DNA from: Burkholderia pseudomultivorans
Lineage (GTDB): Bacteria; Pseudomonadota; Gammaproteobacteria; Burkholderiales; Burkholderiaceae
Direction: 5' to 3'
Length of the DNA: 64,000 nt
Assembly: GCF_001718415.1 (NCBI RefSeq)
Contig: NZ_CP013378.1
Span: forward strand, 434,001 to 498,000
Positions 55,981-64,000 of this stretch are shown one piece after another. Made by a program: the position numbers and the translations under genes. The stretch's first letter is position 1, and each line of letters starts with the position of its first letter. The notes below the pieces were generated by a model. The model did no database searches. It was not told where the DNA came from and worked only from the letters and a program-made list of their open reading frames with translations.

Positions 55981-57051
55981 TCACGCATCGCGCGGCACCT
56001 GCAGCGCGCGCGCTTCGTCCGCGTCCAGATAGCCGGTGACAACCTCGAAGCGGCGCGTCGCGCCGGGCGCGAGCGCGGCCACGTGACCCTTGCGGCGTTC
56101 CGCCAGATAGCCTTCCGGTTCGCAGGTCGACGGCAGTGCGAATGCGGCGACCTGCTGGTCCGCGTTGTGCAGGATCCAGCGTGTCGCATGCGGAAACTGC
56201 TCCGGCCGGTATGCGGTATGGAATGCACCGCCGTCCGGATGCGCGAGCAGGAAGTGCGCAAATCCATCCGCATCCGCTTGCGCGCCGTTCATGAAGAACA
56301 CGATCTCGGGGTCGTACAGCGCAGGTGCGTCGAGCGTGTCGAGCCGTTCGGGCTCGCGCGCGAGCGTCGCCGTGTAGTCGCGCCATGCGGCGGTCGGCTT
56401 CACGTGCGCGGGCACGCTGTCGCGCAGGCGCAGCCCGCCGGGCGGCAGCGGTTGCACGAAGCAGCCGCCTGGCACGTACGCGTAGTTCAGGTGCGCCATG
56501 TACATCAGGTCCATCGGCGCGCCGCCGAGGTTGGTCACGTCCATCGCGATCGTCATTTGCGCGTCGTGCGCCGCGAGCCGCACCGACGGACGCGCGACAT
56601 AGTGGCTGCCGAAACCCTGCACGTATTCGTATTCGCCCGTCACCTCGACCGTCGCGCCGTGCGCGTCCGCGCCGACGACCAGGCTCGCGCGGTCCATCGG
56701 CGCGCACGGCATCTCGCCGTGCAGCGCATGCGTGTCGTCCGGCCCCGGGCAGCCGTTGCGCAGCAGCCCGCTGTGGAACATGAAGCAGCCGTACGTATCG
56801 ATGATCGATGCGGTGCGCTTCGGCTGCCGGAACATGTGCTTCATCGTCAGGTCGCGGCCGTCGAACGCGGCCGCCCAGATCATCTGGCCGAGATACGGCA
56901 GCACGACGAGGTGGCCGCGCCGGTTCTCGAGCTTGAGCGCCTCGACGCCGGACGCGTACGCGAACGCGGTGACGGCAAGGCCGTCGGTGCGGTACAGCAG
57001 GCGCGGCGTCTCGCGGAAATCGTCGCGCCGCAGTTCGATCTCGCCTCGCAT
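55981..57051 (-). CDS. deoX: DUF4432 aldose-epimerase-like protein (DeoX-like)
   Basis: 356 residues. Galactose-mutarotase fold candidate: LVVLPYLGQMIWAAAFDGRD, GCFMFHSGLLRNGCPGPDDT, HALHGEMPCAPMD with the paired His and Glu expected in such enzymes, MDVTNLGGAPMDLMYMAHLN, and WILHNADQQVAAFALPSTCE. The start is 2 bases from the permease stop, so the genes are in one operon. Salmonella DeoX, needed at low deoxyribose, belongs to this type as I remember; anomer conversion of deoxyribose is the likely reaction but unproven. Confidence 0.84.
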   Translation of the reverse strand: MRGEIELRRDDFRETPRLLYRTDGLAVTAFAYASGVEALKLENRRGHLVVLPYLGQMIWAAAFDGRDLTMKHMFRQPKRTASIIDTYGCFMFHSGLLRNGCPGPDDTHALHGEMPCAPMDRASLVVGADAHGATVEVTGEYEYVQGFGSHYVARPSVRLAAHDAQMTIAMDVTNLGGAPMDLMYMAHLNYAYVPGGCFVQPLPPGGLRLRDSVPAHVKPTAAWRDYTATLAREPERLDTLDAPALYDPEIVFFMNGAQADADGFAHFLLAHPDGGAFHTAYRPEQFPHATRWILHNADQQVAAFALPSTCEPEGYLAERRKGHVAALAPGATRRFEVVTGYLDADEARALQVPRDA

Positions 57052-57053
57052 CG

Positions 57054-58415
57054 TCAGGCTCCCGACGTGTTGCGCGCGTCGACGTAGCGCGCCTGCTCGC
57101 CGGCTTCGGGTGTCGCGGCCGGCAGGTGGCGCAGGCAGTAGAAGCCGTAATAGACGATCACGACGAAGCAGGCGAGCGGCACGATGAACGCGAGCTGCAT
57201 GTTGCCGCCGGTGTGATCGGAGATCAGCCCCTGGATCAGCGGCACGACCGCGCCGCCGACGATGCTCATCACGAGGATCGAGCCGCCGTATTCGGTGTCC
57301 TTGCCGAGGCCGTCGATCGTCAGGCCGTAGATGGTCGGCCAGCACGGGCCGAGGAACACGCTCACGCATACGGCCGCATGGACGGCCGTGATGTTGTGCA
57401 CGCCGATCGTGTAGGCGAGCAGCGCGATGCACAGGACGCCGTAGACGATCAGCACCTTGGCGGGACCGACGCGCTTCATCACGAGCGTCGCGATCAGCTT
57501 GCCGACGAAGAACGCGAAGAAGGTCGCGAGCAGGTAGTGCGACGCGCCGCGCTCGGTGAGGCCGCCGATCTGCATCGCCAGTCGGATCGTGAAGCTCCAC
57601 ACGCCGACCTGCGCGCCGACGTACAGGAACTGCGCGAGCACGCCCGCGACGAAGCGCCGGTTGCCGAGCAGGCGCGCGAGCGTGCCGCGCGCGTCGATGC
57701 GGTGCGTGGCGGCGCCCGTGCCGTTGCCCTTGCAGGCCGGGTAGGGCGTCAGCGCGAACACGACGAACACGGCCGCGAGCACGACGATCAGCCATTTGTA
57801 CGGCTCGAGCGTCGCCTGGATCATCGCGAGCTGGTGCACGTGCGCGTCGGCCGCCGACATTGCCGCGAGCTGCGCATGCGACGCATCGCCTTCCTTGAAG
57901 ATCAGGAAGCTGCCCATGTAGACGCCGGCCATCGCGCCGAACGGGTAGAACGTCTGCGAGATGTTCAGGCGGCGCGTGCTGGTGTCGCGCGGGCCCATCA
58001 GCGTCGAATACGAGTTCGCGGCCGTCTCCAGGAACGACAGGCCCGCGGCGATCACGAACAGCGCGACGAGGAACATCCCGTACCTGGCCATCGACGCGGC
58101 CGGGAAGAACAGCAGGCAGCCGATCGTGTAGAACAGCAGGCCGACGAGGATCGTCGTCTTGTAGCTGAATTTCCGGACGACGGTCGCGGCCGGAATCGCG
58201 AGGAAGAAGTAGCCGAGATAGAACGCGGACTGCACGAACGCCGATTCGAAATCGGACAGGAAAAACGACTTCTTGAACTGCGCGATCAGCACGTCGTTCA
58301 AATTCGCGGCGGTGCCCCACAGTGCGAACAGGCAGCACAGCAGCGTGAACGCGAACAGCGGCGTGCGGTTCAGGTAATAGCCGTCGGGCGTGTGTTCGAT
58401 CCTGGCTCGGCTCAT
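57054..58415 (-). CDS. deoP: deoxyribose permease, FucP-type MFS (DeoP-like)
   Basis: 453 residues from the ATG at 58415 (GGAGAC upstream). Twelve helices with FucP-family features: LCCLFALWGTAANLNDVLIA in helix 1, FVQSAFYLGYFFLAIPAATV, FLETAANSYSTLMGPRDTST, LNISQTFYPFGAMAGVYMGS, and ILVMSIVGGAVVPLIQGLIS. FucP itself carries L-fucose, but here the neighbours are a deoxyribokinase-like gene and deoX, as in Salmonella, so 2-deoxy-D-ribose is the better guess. Confidence 0.87.
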   Translation of the reverse strand: MSRARIEHTPDGYYLNRTPLFAFTLLCCLFALWGTAANLNDVLIAQFKKSFFLSDFESAFVQSAFYLGYFFLAIPAATVVRKFSYKTTILVGLLFYTIGCLLFFPAASMARYGMFLVALFVIAAGLSFLETAANSYSTLMGPRDTSTRRLNISQTFYPFGAMAGVYMGSFLIFKEGDASHAQLAAMSAADAHVHQLAMIQATLEPYKWLIVVLAAVFVVFALTPYPACKGNGTGAATHRIDARGTLARLLGNRRFVAGVLAQFLYVGAQVGVWSFTIRLAMQIGGLTERGASHYLLATFFAFFVGKLIATLVMKRVGPAKVLIVYGVLCIALLAYTIGVHNITAVHAAVCVSVFLGPCWPTIYGLTIDGLGKDTEYGGSILVMSIVGGAVVPLIQGLISDHTGGNMQLAFIVPLACFVVIVYYGFYCLRHLPAATPEAGEQARYVDARNTSGA

Positions 58416-58458
58416 CAGTGTCTCCTTCCGAAGGGGTCTCGTCGATGGACGGCGCCGC

Positions 58459-59385
58459 TCACAGGCCGGCGTCGCGCAGGAAGTGTTCGAACGTCGCGGC
58501 GTCGGCATACGACTTCTGCGTGCCGAGGCCCGTGACGGAATGTGCGGCGTACGCGGATGCGTAGCGCATCGCGTCCACCGCGTCGTGCGAAGCTGCATAG
58601 CAGCGCGCGAAGCAGCCGATGTAGGCGTCGCCGGCGCCGGTCGTGTCGCGCGCGTCGACCCGCACGCCGGGCACGCGACGCACGCCTTCGCGCGACACGA
58701 GCAGCGAGCCCTGGTCGCCGAGCGTGACGATCACGTGCTTCAGCCCGCGCGCGACGAGCGATTCGGCCGCGCGCGCCGCGGTGTCCGGCGAATCGACGGG
58801 CATGCCCGACACGATCGCGAGCTCGGTTTCGTTCGGCACGAAGAATTCGACGGAGCGGATCCGTTCGAAATCGAGATCGGCGACCGCGGGCGCCGGGTTC
58901 AGCAGGACCGGAATGCGATGACGCGCGCCGAATTCGATCGCGTGGTAGACGGTGTCGAGTTCGATCTCGAGTTGCAGGACGATCAGCGCGCACTCGACGA
59001 GCTTCGGCGCGGCGGCGTCGATGTCGGCCGGCGTCAGGTGGCGGTTCGCGCCCTTGACGATCAGGATGCTGTTGCTCGAATCCGGCTCGACGAAGATCGG
59101 CGCGACGCCGCTCGGCACGCCCGCGACCTTGCGTACGTGCGCAGTGTCGATGCCTTCGCGCTCGAAGTTGCGGATCGTGTTGTCGGCGAACACGTCGTCG
59201 CCGACTTTGGTGACCATCACGACGCGCGCGCCGAGGCGCGCGGCCGCGACGGCCTGGTTCGCCCCCTTGCCGCCGCAGCCGAGCTCGAAATTCGGTGCTT
59301 CCAGCGTTTCTCCGCGCGCGGGCATGCGCGTGACATAGGTCACGAGGTCGACCATGTTGCTGCCGATGACGGCGATTGTCTCCAT
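58459..59385 (-). CDS. deoK: PfkB-family kinase, probable deoxyribokinase
   Basis: 308 residues. Ribokinase family: N-terminal VIGSNMVDLVTYVTRMPARG, GGKGANQAVAAARLG, and DTTGAGDAYIGCFARC with catalytic Asp253. It phosphorylates ribose or 2-deoxyribose at O5. Position first in an operon with deoP and deoX, near deoC, favours deoxyribose; ribokinase activity remains possible. Confidence 0.88.
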   Translation of the reverse strand: METIAVIGSNMVDLVTYVTRMPARGETLEAPNFELGCGGKGANQAVAAARLGARVVMVTKVGDDVFADNTIRNFEREGIDTAHVRKVAGVPSGVAPIFVEPDSSNSILIVKGANRHLTPADIDAAAPKLVECALIVLQLEIELDTVYHAIEFGARHRIPVLLNPAPAVADLDFERIRSVEFFVPNETELAIVSGMPVDSPDTAARAAESLVARGLKHVIVTLGDQGSLLVSREGVRRVPGVRVDARDTTGAGDAYIGCFARCYAASHDAVDAMRYASAYAAHSVTGLGTQKSYADAATFEHFLRDAGL

Positions 59386-59445
59386 CTGCGTCTCTCTTCG
59401 TTGGAATGAGGCGCGACGCGTTCGTGATCGGTGGGCGCGCGCCGA

Positions 59446-59476
59446 GTGATAATAAAATCACAATAAATGTGATAAT
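59446..59476. promoter_or_regulatory. operator-like repeats upstream of deoK
   Basis: GTGAT-N6-ATCAC (59446-59461) overlaps ATCACA-N5-TGTGAT (59457-59473), and GTGATAAT occurs at both ends. AT-rich and 61-91 bases upstream of the deoK start; likely DeoQ-type repressor sites and/or a CRP-like site. Confidence 0.5.
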
Positions 59477-59763
59477 GCAATCTTATGATGTTAGAGGGGT
59501 TACTGGTGTGGGTGCGGGGGAGTCGCGGGGCGTGGTTGGTCGGTTCGTAGAGATAGGAGAGGAATAGTTGTCCGATGTCGTATGTATTAGGGAGATTAGA
59601 ACTGGAGTGTTATGAGGAAAAACGGCTGAAAGCTTGCCTTTACGTCGCCGCAGTCATATGATGACAGATCATATGCGCCGCCCAATCGCCGCGCCGATTG
59701 CGCGGCCTTCCCTGTTCATCTGCCGTATCGAACCGTCCGCTCCGCCGCATCGAGAATCCGTTC
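59477..59763. promoter_or_regulatory. upstream region of the enolase/MFS operon
   Basis: 287 bases with no supported gene. It holds four G-tracts (59496-59499, 59510-59512, 59516-59520, 59527-59530) and a perfect dyad near the enolase gene, listed separately. Confidence 0.4.
59655..59675. promoter_or_regulatory. perfect dyad upstream of the enolase-superfamily gene
   Basis: CATATGAT, GACAG, ATCATATG: 8-base arms, 89 bases before the GTG start. It looks like a GntR/FadR- or LacI-type operator. No regulator gene is adjacent within the window. Confidence 0.6.
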
Positions 59764-60909
59764 GTGAAAATCGCCGCCATCGAAGTCATTCGCCTGTCGC
59801 TCGCATTCGATGCGGGCCGCCGCCCCGCCGGCAACGCCGAGCCGGCTGCCGTCGATACCTACAACGCCGCCGACCGCACGCTGCGCCGCATGGAGTCGCT
59901 GCTCGTCAGGCTGACCGACGACGCCGGGCGCGTCGGCTGGGGCGAGGCGTTCGGCCATCTCGTCAATCCGGTCACGTTCGCCGCGCTCGAAGGGCCGGTC
60001 GGACGCTGGTTCCGCGGCGTCGAATTCGAGCCGACGCGCGACGGCATTGCCGCGTTGCGCGATGCGGCCGACCGCGCGCTGCATGCGTTCGGGCGAACCG
60101 GCCCGGTGCTGTATGCGCTGTCGGCGATCGATACGGCGCTGCACGACCTCGCCGCGCAGCACGCGGGCATGCCGCTGTACCGCTGGCTCGGCGGCGCGCG
60201 CGACGAGATCGACGTGTACGCGAGCCTCGTCAGCTACGACAACGCACCCGACGAAGTCGCGCGCCACGTGCGGCGCGCGTGGGACGAAGGGTTCCGGCGG
60301 ATCAAGCTGCACGAGACGGCGCGCGATGCGATCGCTGCGGCGCGCGCAGCGTTGCCCGCCGACGGCGAATTGATGGTCGACGTGAACTGCCCGTGGACCG
60401 CGAGCGAGGCCGCGCGCCGCGTCGGCCACCTCGCCGATCTGCAGCTCGGCTGGATCGAGGAACCGGTCTGGCCGTGCGACGACGCCGGCGGCATCGCGCG
60501 CGTGCGCGGCGCCGGCGTGCCGGTCGCGGCGGGCGAGAACGCGTCGGGCGTCGCGGGTTTTCGCGACCTGTTCGAGCACGACGCGATCGACGTCGCGCAG
60601 CCGAGTATCGCGAAGATCGGCGGACCGACCGGCATGCGCGACGTGATCGCACTCGCCGCGCGTCACGGCGTGCGCGTCGTGCCGCACTGCTTCTATTACG
60701 GCGCGGGCCTGCTGGCGACCGCGCATGTCGTTGCGACGCTGCCGGCCGATGTCGCGCTCGAGATTCCGTATCTCGACTGGCCCGAACCGCTGCATCCGGC
60801 GCAGCGGCCGGGCGCCCGGCTGCGGCTGCCGGATGCGCCGGGGCTCGGGTTCGCGCCCGACGAAGCGGTGCTGGCGCGCAACACGATCGCGCGAGCGACG
60901 ATCGACTAG
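59764..60909 (+). CDS. enolase-superfamily enzyme (mandelate racemase/muconate lactonizing type), substrate unknown
   Basis: 381 residues from the GTG at 59764 (MKIAAIEVIRLSLAF). N-terminal capping domain with TYNAADRTLRRMESLLVRLT and VGWGEAFGHLVNP. In the barrel: RRIKLHET where most relatives have KxK, so the second position is His; metal ligands Asp in LMVDVNC, Glu in WIEEPVWP and Glu in VAAGENASG; and a late His in VVPHCFYYGAG. These features allow acid-sugar dehydration, epimerisation or lactone isomerisation. The MFS gene downstream resembles sugar-acid transporters, so a sugar-acid substrate is likely. It is not FucD, which is encoded at 11354. Confidence 0.85.
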   Translation: MKIAAIEVIRLSLAFDAGRRPAGNAEPAAVDTYNAADRTLRRMESLLVRLTDDAGRVGWGEAFGHLVNPVTFAALEGPVGRWFRGVEFEPTRDGIAALRDAADRALHAFGRTGPVLYALSAIDTALHDLAAQHAGMPLYRWLGGARDEIDVYASLVSYDNAPDEVARHVRRAWDEGFRRIKLHETARDAIAAARAALPADGELMVDVNCPWTASEAARRVGHLADLQLGWIEEPVWPCDDAGGIARVRGAGVPVAAGENASGVAGFRDLFEHDAIDVAQPSIAKIGGPTGMRDVIALAARHGVRVVPHCFYYGAGLLATAHVVATLPADVALEIPYLDWPEPLHPAQRPGARLRLPDAPGLGFAPDEAVLARNTIARATID

Positions 60910-61079
60910 CGTGCTGCCCGCGCGCGCGCCGGTTCGACGCGGCAGCGTGCCGCGCGTACCGGAACGGCGCGGGGGCGGCGTGGAGGTTCGGTCGCGGCTG
61001 CCGGGCATGCGCGGCGGCCGCGACGCATCAGGCGGGACGGCGCTGCGGCGCGCGTGCCGGTCGACAGGAAGGAGACAAG

Positions 61080-62366
61080 ATGAAAACGCGTTACCGCTGG
61101 TGGATCGGCGCGCTGCTGTTCGGCGCCGGCATGCTCAACTATCTCGATCGCGCGGCGCTGTCCGTCGTCGCGCCGATCATCAAGCGCGACCTCGGGATCG
61201 ACGACGCGCAGATGGGCATCCTGTTCAGCAGTTTCTTCATCGGCTACTGCGTATTCTGTTTCGTCGGCGGCTGGGCCGCGGACCGGTTCGGGCCGCGCCG
61301 CGTGTTCGCATGTGCGGCCGGCGTGTGGTCGCTGTTTTGCGGCGCGACCGCGCTGGCCGGTTCGTTCGCGCATCTGCTCGTCGTGCGCGTCGCGTTCGGG
61401 ATCGGCGAAGGGCCGATGGGCACGACGACGAACAAGGCGATCTCGAACTGGTTTCCGCGCCGGGAAGCCGGCCGCGCGGTCGGCTGGACCAACGCGGGGC
61501 AACCGCTCGGCGCGGCGATCGCGGCGCCGATCGTCGGGCTCGTCGCGCTGCAGTTTGGTTGGCGCGTGTCGTTCGTCGTGATCGCCGCGCTCGGTTTCGT
61601 GTGGCTCGCCGCGTGGTGGGCGCTGTTCCGCGACGACCCGGCCACCCATCCGCGCGTGTCGCCCGACGAGGCGCGCGAGATCGCCGCCGATCGCGCGGCC
61701 GAGGTCGCGCCCGACCTGCAGGCGGACGGCCGCGAAGCACGCCCGCTGCTGCACTATCTGCTGTCGCGGCCGGTGCTCGGCGTCGCGCTCGCGTTCTTCA
61801 GCTTCAACTACGTGCTGTACTTCTTCCTGTCGTGGCTGCCGAGCTATCTGACCGACTACCAGCATCTGAATATCAAGCAGATGAGCGTCGTCGGCATCCT
61901 GCCGTGGCTGGGCGCGACGGTCGGCTTCGTCGCTGGCGGCACCGTGTCGGACCGGATCTACCGACGCACCGGCGACGTGCTGTTCGCGCGCAAGATCGTG
62001 ATCGTCGTCGGGCTCGGCGTCGCGGCCGCGTGCGTACTGCTCGCGTCGCAGGTGAGTTCGCTCGGTGTGGCGGTCGCGCTGATCGCAATCGCGAGCCTGT
62101 TCGCATTCATGGCGCCGCAGGCCTGCTGGTCGCTGCTGCAGGAGATCGTGCCGCGCGAACGCGTCGGCGCGGCGGGCGGCTTCGTGCACCTGCTCGCGAA
62201 TCTCGCGGGCATCCTGTCGCCGAGCCTGACCGGGTGGCTCGTCCAGTACGGCGGCGGCTATGCGAGCGCGTTCGTGCTGGCAGGCGCGTCGGCGCTCGCC
62301 GGTGCGGTGATCCTCACGGTCGCGGTGCGTTCGCGCGCGGTCGCCCAGATGCGCGGGGCGGTCTGA
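61080..62366 (+). CDS. MFS transporter, sugar-acid/anion-cation symporter type
   Basis: 428 residues from the ATG at 61080 with GGAAGGAGACAAG upstream, one of the strongest ribosome-binding sites here. Twelve helices. Signature features of the hexuronate/galactarate (ACS) group: GMLNYLDRAALSVVAPIIKR, GWAADRFGPRR, RVAFGIGEGPMGTTTNKAIS, WFPRREAGRAVGWTNAGQP. It probably imports the substrate of the enolase-superfamily enzyme encoded 170 bases upstream. Confidence 0.92.
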   Translation: MKTRYRWWIGALLFGAGMLNYLDRAALSVVAPIIKRDLGIDDAQMGILFSSFFIGYCVFCFVGGWAADRFGPRRVFACAAGVWSLFCGATALAGSFAHLLVVRVAFGIGEGPMGTTTNKAISNWFPRREAGRAVGWTNAGQPLGAAIAAPIVGLVALQFGWRVSFVVIAALGFVWLAAWWALFRDDPATHPRVSPDEAREIAADRAAEVAPDLQADGREARPLLHYLLSRPVLGVALAFFSFNYVLYFFLSWLPSYLTDYQHLNIKQMSVVGILPWLGATVGFVAGGTVSDRIYRRTGDVLFARKIVIVVGLGVAAACVLLASQVSSLGVAVALIAIASLFAFMAPQACWSLLQEIVPRERVGAAGGFVHLLANLAGILSPSLTGWLVQYGGGYASAFVLAGASALAGAVILTVAVRSRAVAQMRGAV

Positions 62367-62390
62367 CAGGCAGCGGCATCGCGCCGACGT

Positions 62391-63068
62391 TCATGCGTAA
62401 GCGAGAATCAACGCGTCGAGATTGCGCTGTGCGATCGGCGTGAGCGGCGCGAATTCGGTCGACCGGAACAGCGGCGACTGCGCGCGCAGCCGTTCGAGCG
62501 CCTGCTTTCGGCCGGCGCGAAACGCCGGCGACGGTGCGTCGGGGTCCTGCGCCCATTCCCGTGCGATCGCGCGGTCGTATTCGCGAAGCCGGTCGGGCGC
62601 GGCCGCGAGGATCGCGAGATCGGCGTCGAGAAACAGCCGGCCCGCGCGCAGTCGCTCGGGATCGGCCGCGAACGTGTCGGGCAGGCGATGGGATTTCGTT
62701 GCCAGCACCAGCGCATGCGCGATCGACAGATGCGATTCGTGCGCGTGCAGCCACGCTTCGGAACACAGTTCGGCGGTGACGGAGGCGAGCCATTGCGCGC
62801 TGCGTGCCTCATTGTCCGCATAGTCGGGCAGTGTCGTCGCATAGACGATGTCGTGCGCCCACACCGCGAGTTCGATCGCCGGCCACAGCGGCTCCGTGCG
62901 ATAGGGCGCGAGATGCGCGAACAGCTCGGCCAGGTGTGCGAGCGTATGGTAGAAGCGCTGCGGTTCGCCGTACGCGCGCTCGACGAGCGGCCAGACGGCG
63001 GGCGTGCCGAAGCACGCGTCGCAGGAAGTGCGCAAGGCGCGGGCGAGGTCCGAAGCGGAATCGTGCAT
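62391..63068 (-). CDS. HD-domain metal-dependent hydrolase (COG4339-like)
   Basis: 225 residues from the ATG at 63068. The pattern YGEPQRFYHTLAHLAELFAH, LAVWAHDIVYATTLPDYADN and ARSAQWLASV, with later SHRLPDTFAADPERLRAG and FLDADLAILAA, is that of the small predicted HD phosphohydrolases. Metal ligands are His in FYHTLAH and His-Asp in WAHD. Substrate unknown. Confidence 0.87.
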   Translation of the reverse strand: MHDSASDLARALRTSCDACFGTPAVWPLVERAYGEPQRFYHTLAHLAELFAHLAPYRTEPLWPAIELAVWAHDIVYATTLPDYADNEARSAQWLASVTAELCSEAWLHAHESHLSIAHALVLATKSHRLPDTFAADPERLRAGRLFLDADLAILAAAPDRLREYDRAIAREWAQDPDAPSPAFRAGRKQALERLRAQSPLFRSTEFAPLTPIAQRNLDALILAYA

Positions 63069-63277
63069 GGGGCGGCATGTCGCGGACGGGCGAGGGGAGC
63101 AGGATAGCAAACCGTCGCCCGTCGCCGCTTTCCGTTTGCGGATTGCCGATTGCCGCCTTCGCGGCGAACGCGGCCGGCGCATGCGGTTTGCGCGACCGAA
63201 TCCCGCCCGACATCACCGATATTCGCCGCGCGCCGCTCGCCGCGTGCAAAGCGCGGACCGCGCCGCGCGGCATTCGC

Positions 63278-64000
63278 TCAACGACGGAACGGCAGCTCGA
63301 CGTCGTCGGGAATCGGACACACATACGGCCGGCCGCCGCGCCGTTCGAGCAGTTCGGCCTTCGCGCGCGCCAGCGTATCCGGCGACCCGAGCAGGTCGAT
63401 CGCGGTCGCCGCCATCGTCTTTGCCGCGAGCATCATCCCCTTGTGCGCGAGCGCGGTCTTGCCCTGCGCGACCCACTGCCACGAATGCGGCGGCGTGCCG
63501 AACGCGTAGCAGCTCGTATGGCACTGCGCGGTCGGCGTGACCCAGCTCACGTCGCCGACGTCGGTCGAACCGCAGATCGGGCGACCCTTGCCCGGCTCGT
63601 ACGGATCGATGCCGTCGAACAGCGCCTTCGGATCGCGCCATGCCTGGTTCAGCGAGCGCGACGACGTTTCGATGTCCTGCGCGCTGAGCGTCTGGCGCTG
63701 ATAGGCATCGGCGAGCGCGGCGTCTTCCGCATCGAAGCCGGCCGAGCCGAGCGCCCGCAGATGGCCGTACATCACCTGGTTCAGCACGGCGTTTTCCAGC
63801 AGGTTCGAGCACGCCTTGTCGAACACGATCTCGACCTGGCAGTCGGTCATCAGCGCGGCGCCGCGCGCGACGTTCTTCACGCGCTCGAACAGGTCCGCCG
63901 CCTGGTCGTTGCGCGGCGCGCGCACCAGATACAGCACCTCCGCATTCGCCTGCACGACGTTCGGCGACAGGCCGCCGGTATGCGTCACCGCGTAATGCAC
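63278..64000 (-). CDS. abgB: AbgB-like M20 amidohydrolase, C-terminal part (5' end outside window)
   Basis: 240 codons are visible and the frame is open at the right edge; the GTG there is internal rather than a real start. The sequence HYAVTHTGGLSPNVVQANAE, VLYLVRAPRND, ENAVLNQVMYGHLRALG, STDVGDVSWVTPTAQCHTSC, YAFGTPPHSWQWVAQGKTAL is typical of p-aminobenzoyl-glutamate utilisation protein B and related M20 dipeptidases. A full enzyme would have about 470-480 residues. The exact substrate is not certain. Confidence 0.88.
   Translation of the reverse strand: MHYAVTHTGGLSPNVVQANAEVLYLVRAPRNDQAADLFERVKNVARGAALMTDCQVEIVFDKACSNLLENAVLNQVMYGHLRALGSAGFDAEDAALADAYQRQTLSAQDIETSSRSLNQAWRDPKALFDGIDPYEPGKGRPICGSTDVGDVSWVTPTAQCHTSCYAFGTPPHSWQWVAQGKTALAHKGMMLAAKTMAATAIDLLGSPDTLARAKAELLERRGGRPYVCPIPDDVELPFRR

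Noticed and set aside
57054..58415. L-fucose permease belonging to the fucose operon
   Set aside because: The family is FucP-like, but the fucose operon has its own ABC importer 40 kb away and the immediate neighbours are deoxyribose-type genes.

Overview
The window looks like a piece of a secondary chromosome of a Burkholderia cepacia complex species. Base composition is high GC throughout, neighbouring genes are short-spaced or overlapping, and the content is mostly sugar, fatty-acid and aromatic catabolism with many one-gene regulators. The order of the L-fucose genes matches, from memory, the B. multivorans cluster in which an L-fucose dehydrogenase and an L-fucono-1,5-lactonase were characterised, so B. 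multivorans or a close relative is my best guess. No tRNA, rRNA, CRISPR array, intact insertion sequence or replication origin was seen.

Layout. 1-7.0 kb: a TPR glycosyltransferase that runs off the left edge, poorly conserved small membrane ORFs, a lipoprotein and a periplasmic PpiC-type isomerase, separated by long stretches with no convincing gene. 7.4-18.9 kb: an EAL phosphodiesterase, then a complete non-phosphorylating L-fucose pathway (two dehydrogenases, lactonase, FucD dehydratase, diketo-acid hydrolase) with its own CUT2-type ABC importer, bracketed by two closely related FadR/GntR regulators. 18.9-25.5 kb: an AT-rich gene-poor leader and a chaperone-usher fimbrial operon (pilin, chaperone, usher, tip adhesin). 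25.6-31.0 kb: an IclR regulator, an FAD monooxygenase, a porin and a divergent Tat-exported sulfatase, linked by related inverted repeats; this is the best candidate for an undescribed system. 31.0-42.7 kb: a YnfM-type exporter with a divergent LysR gene, a two-component system, two AraC regulators flanking an acyl-CoA ligase, and a WG-repeat/DUF2167 fusion. 42.9-48.5 kb: a beta-oxidation operon (acyl-CoA dehydrogenase, ETF-quinone oxidoreductase, thiolase, hydroxyacyl-CoA dehydrogenase). 48.6-54.3 kb: a TetR/NmrA/DUF1772 module, an AraC/EamA pair, a DUF815 ATPase and a DUF3592 protein. 54.4-59.4 kb: a deoxyribose cluster resembling Salmonella deoQKPX plus deoC. 59.7-64 kb: an enolase-superfamily enzyme with an MFS transporter, an HD-domain protein and the C-terminal part of an AbgB-like amidohydrolase that runs off the right edge.

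How it fits together. Most modules are self-contained: uptake, catabolic enzymes and a local regulator with visible dyads in the intergenic DNA. Functions are inferred from motifs and family resemblance read by eye. No database search was run.
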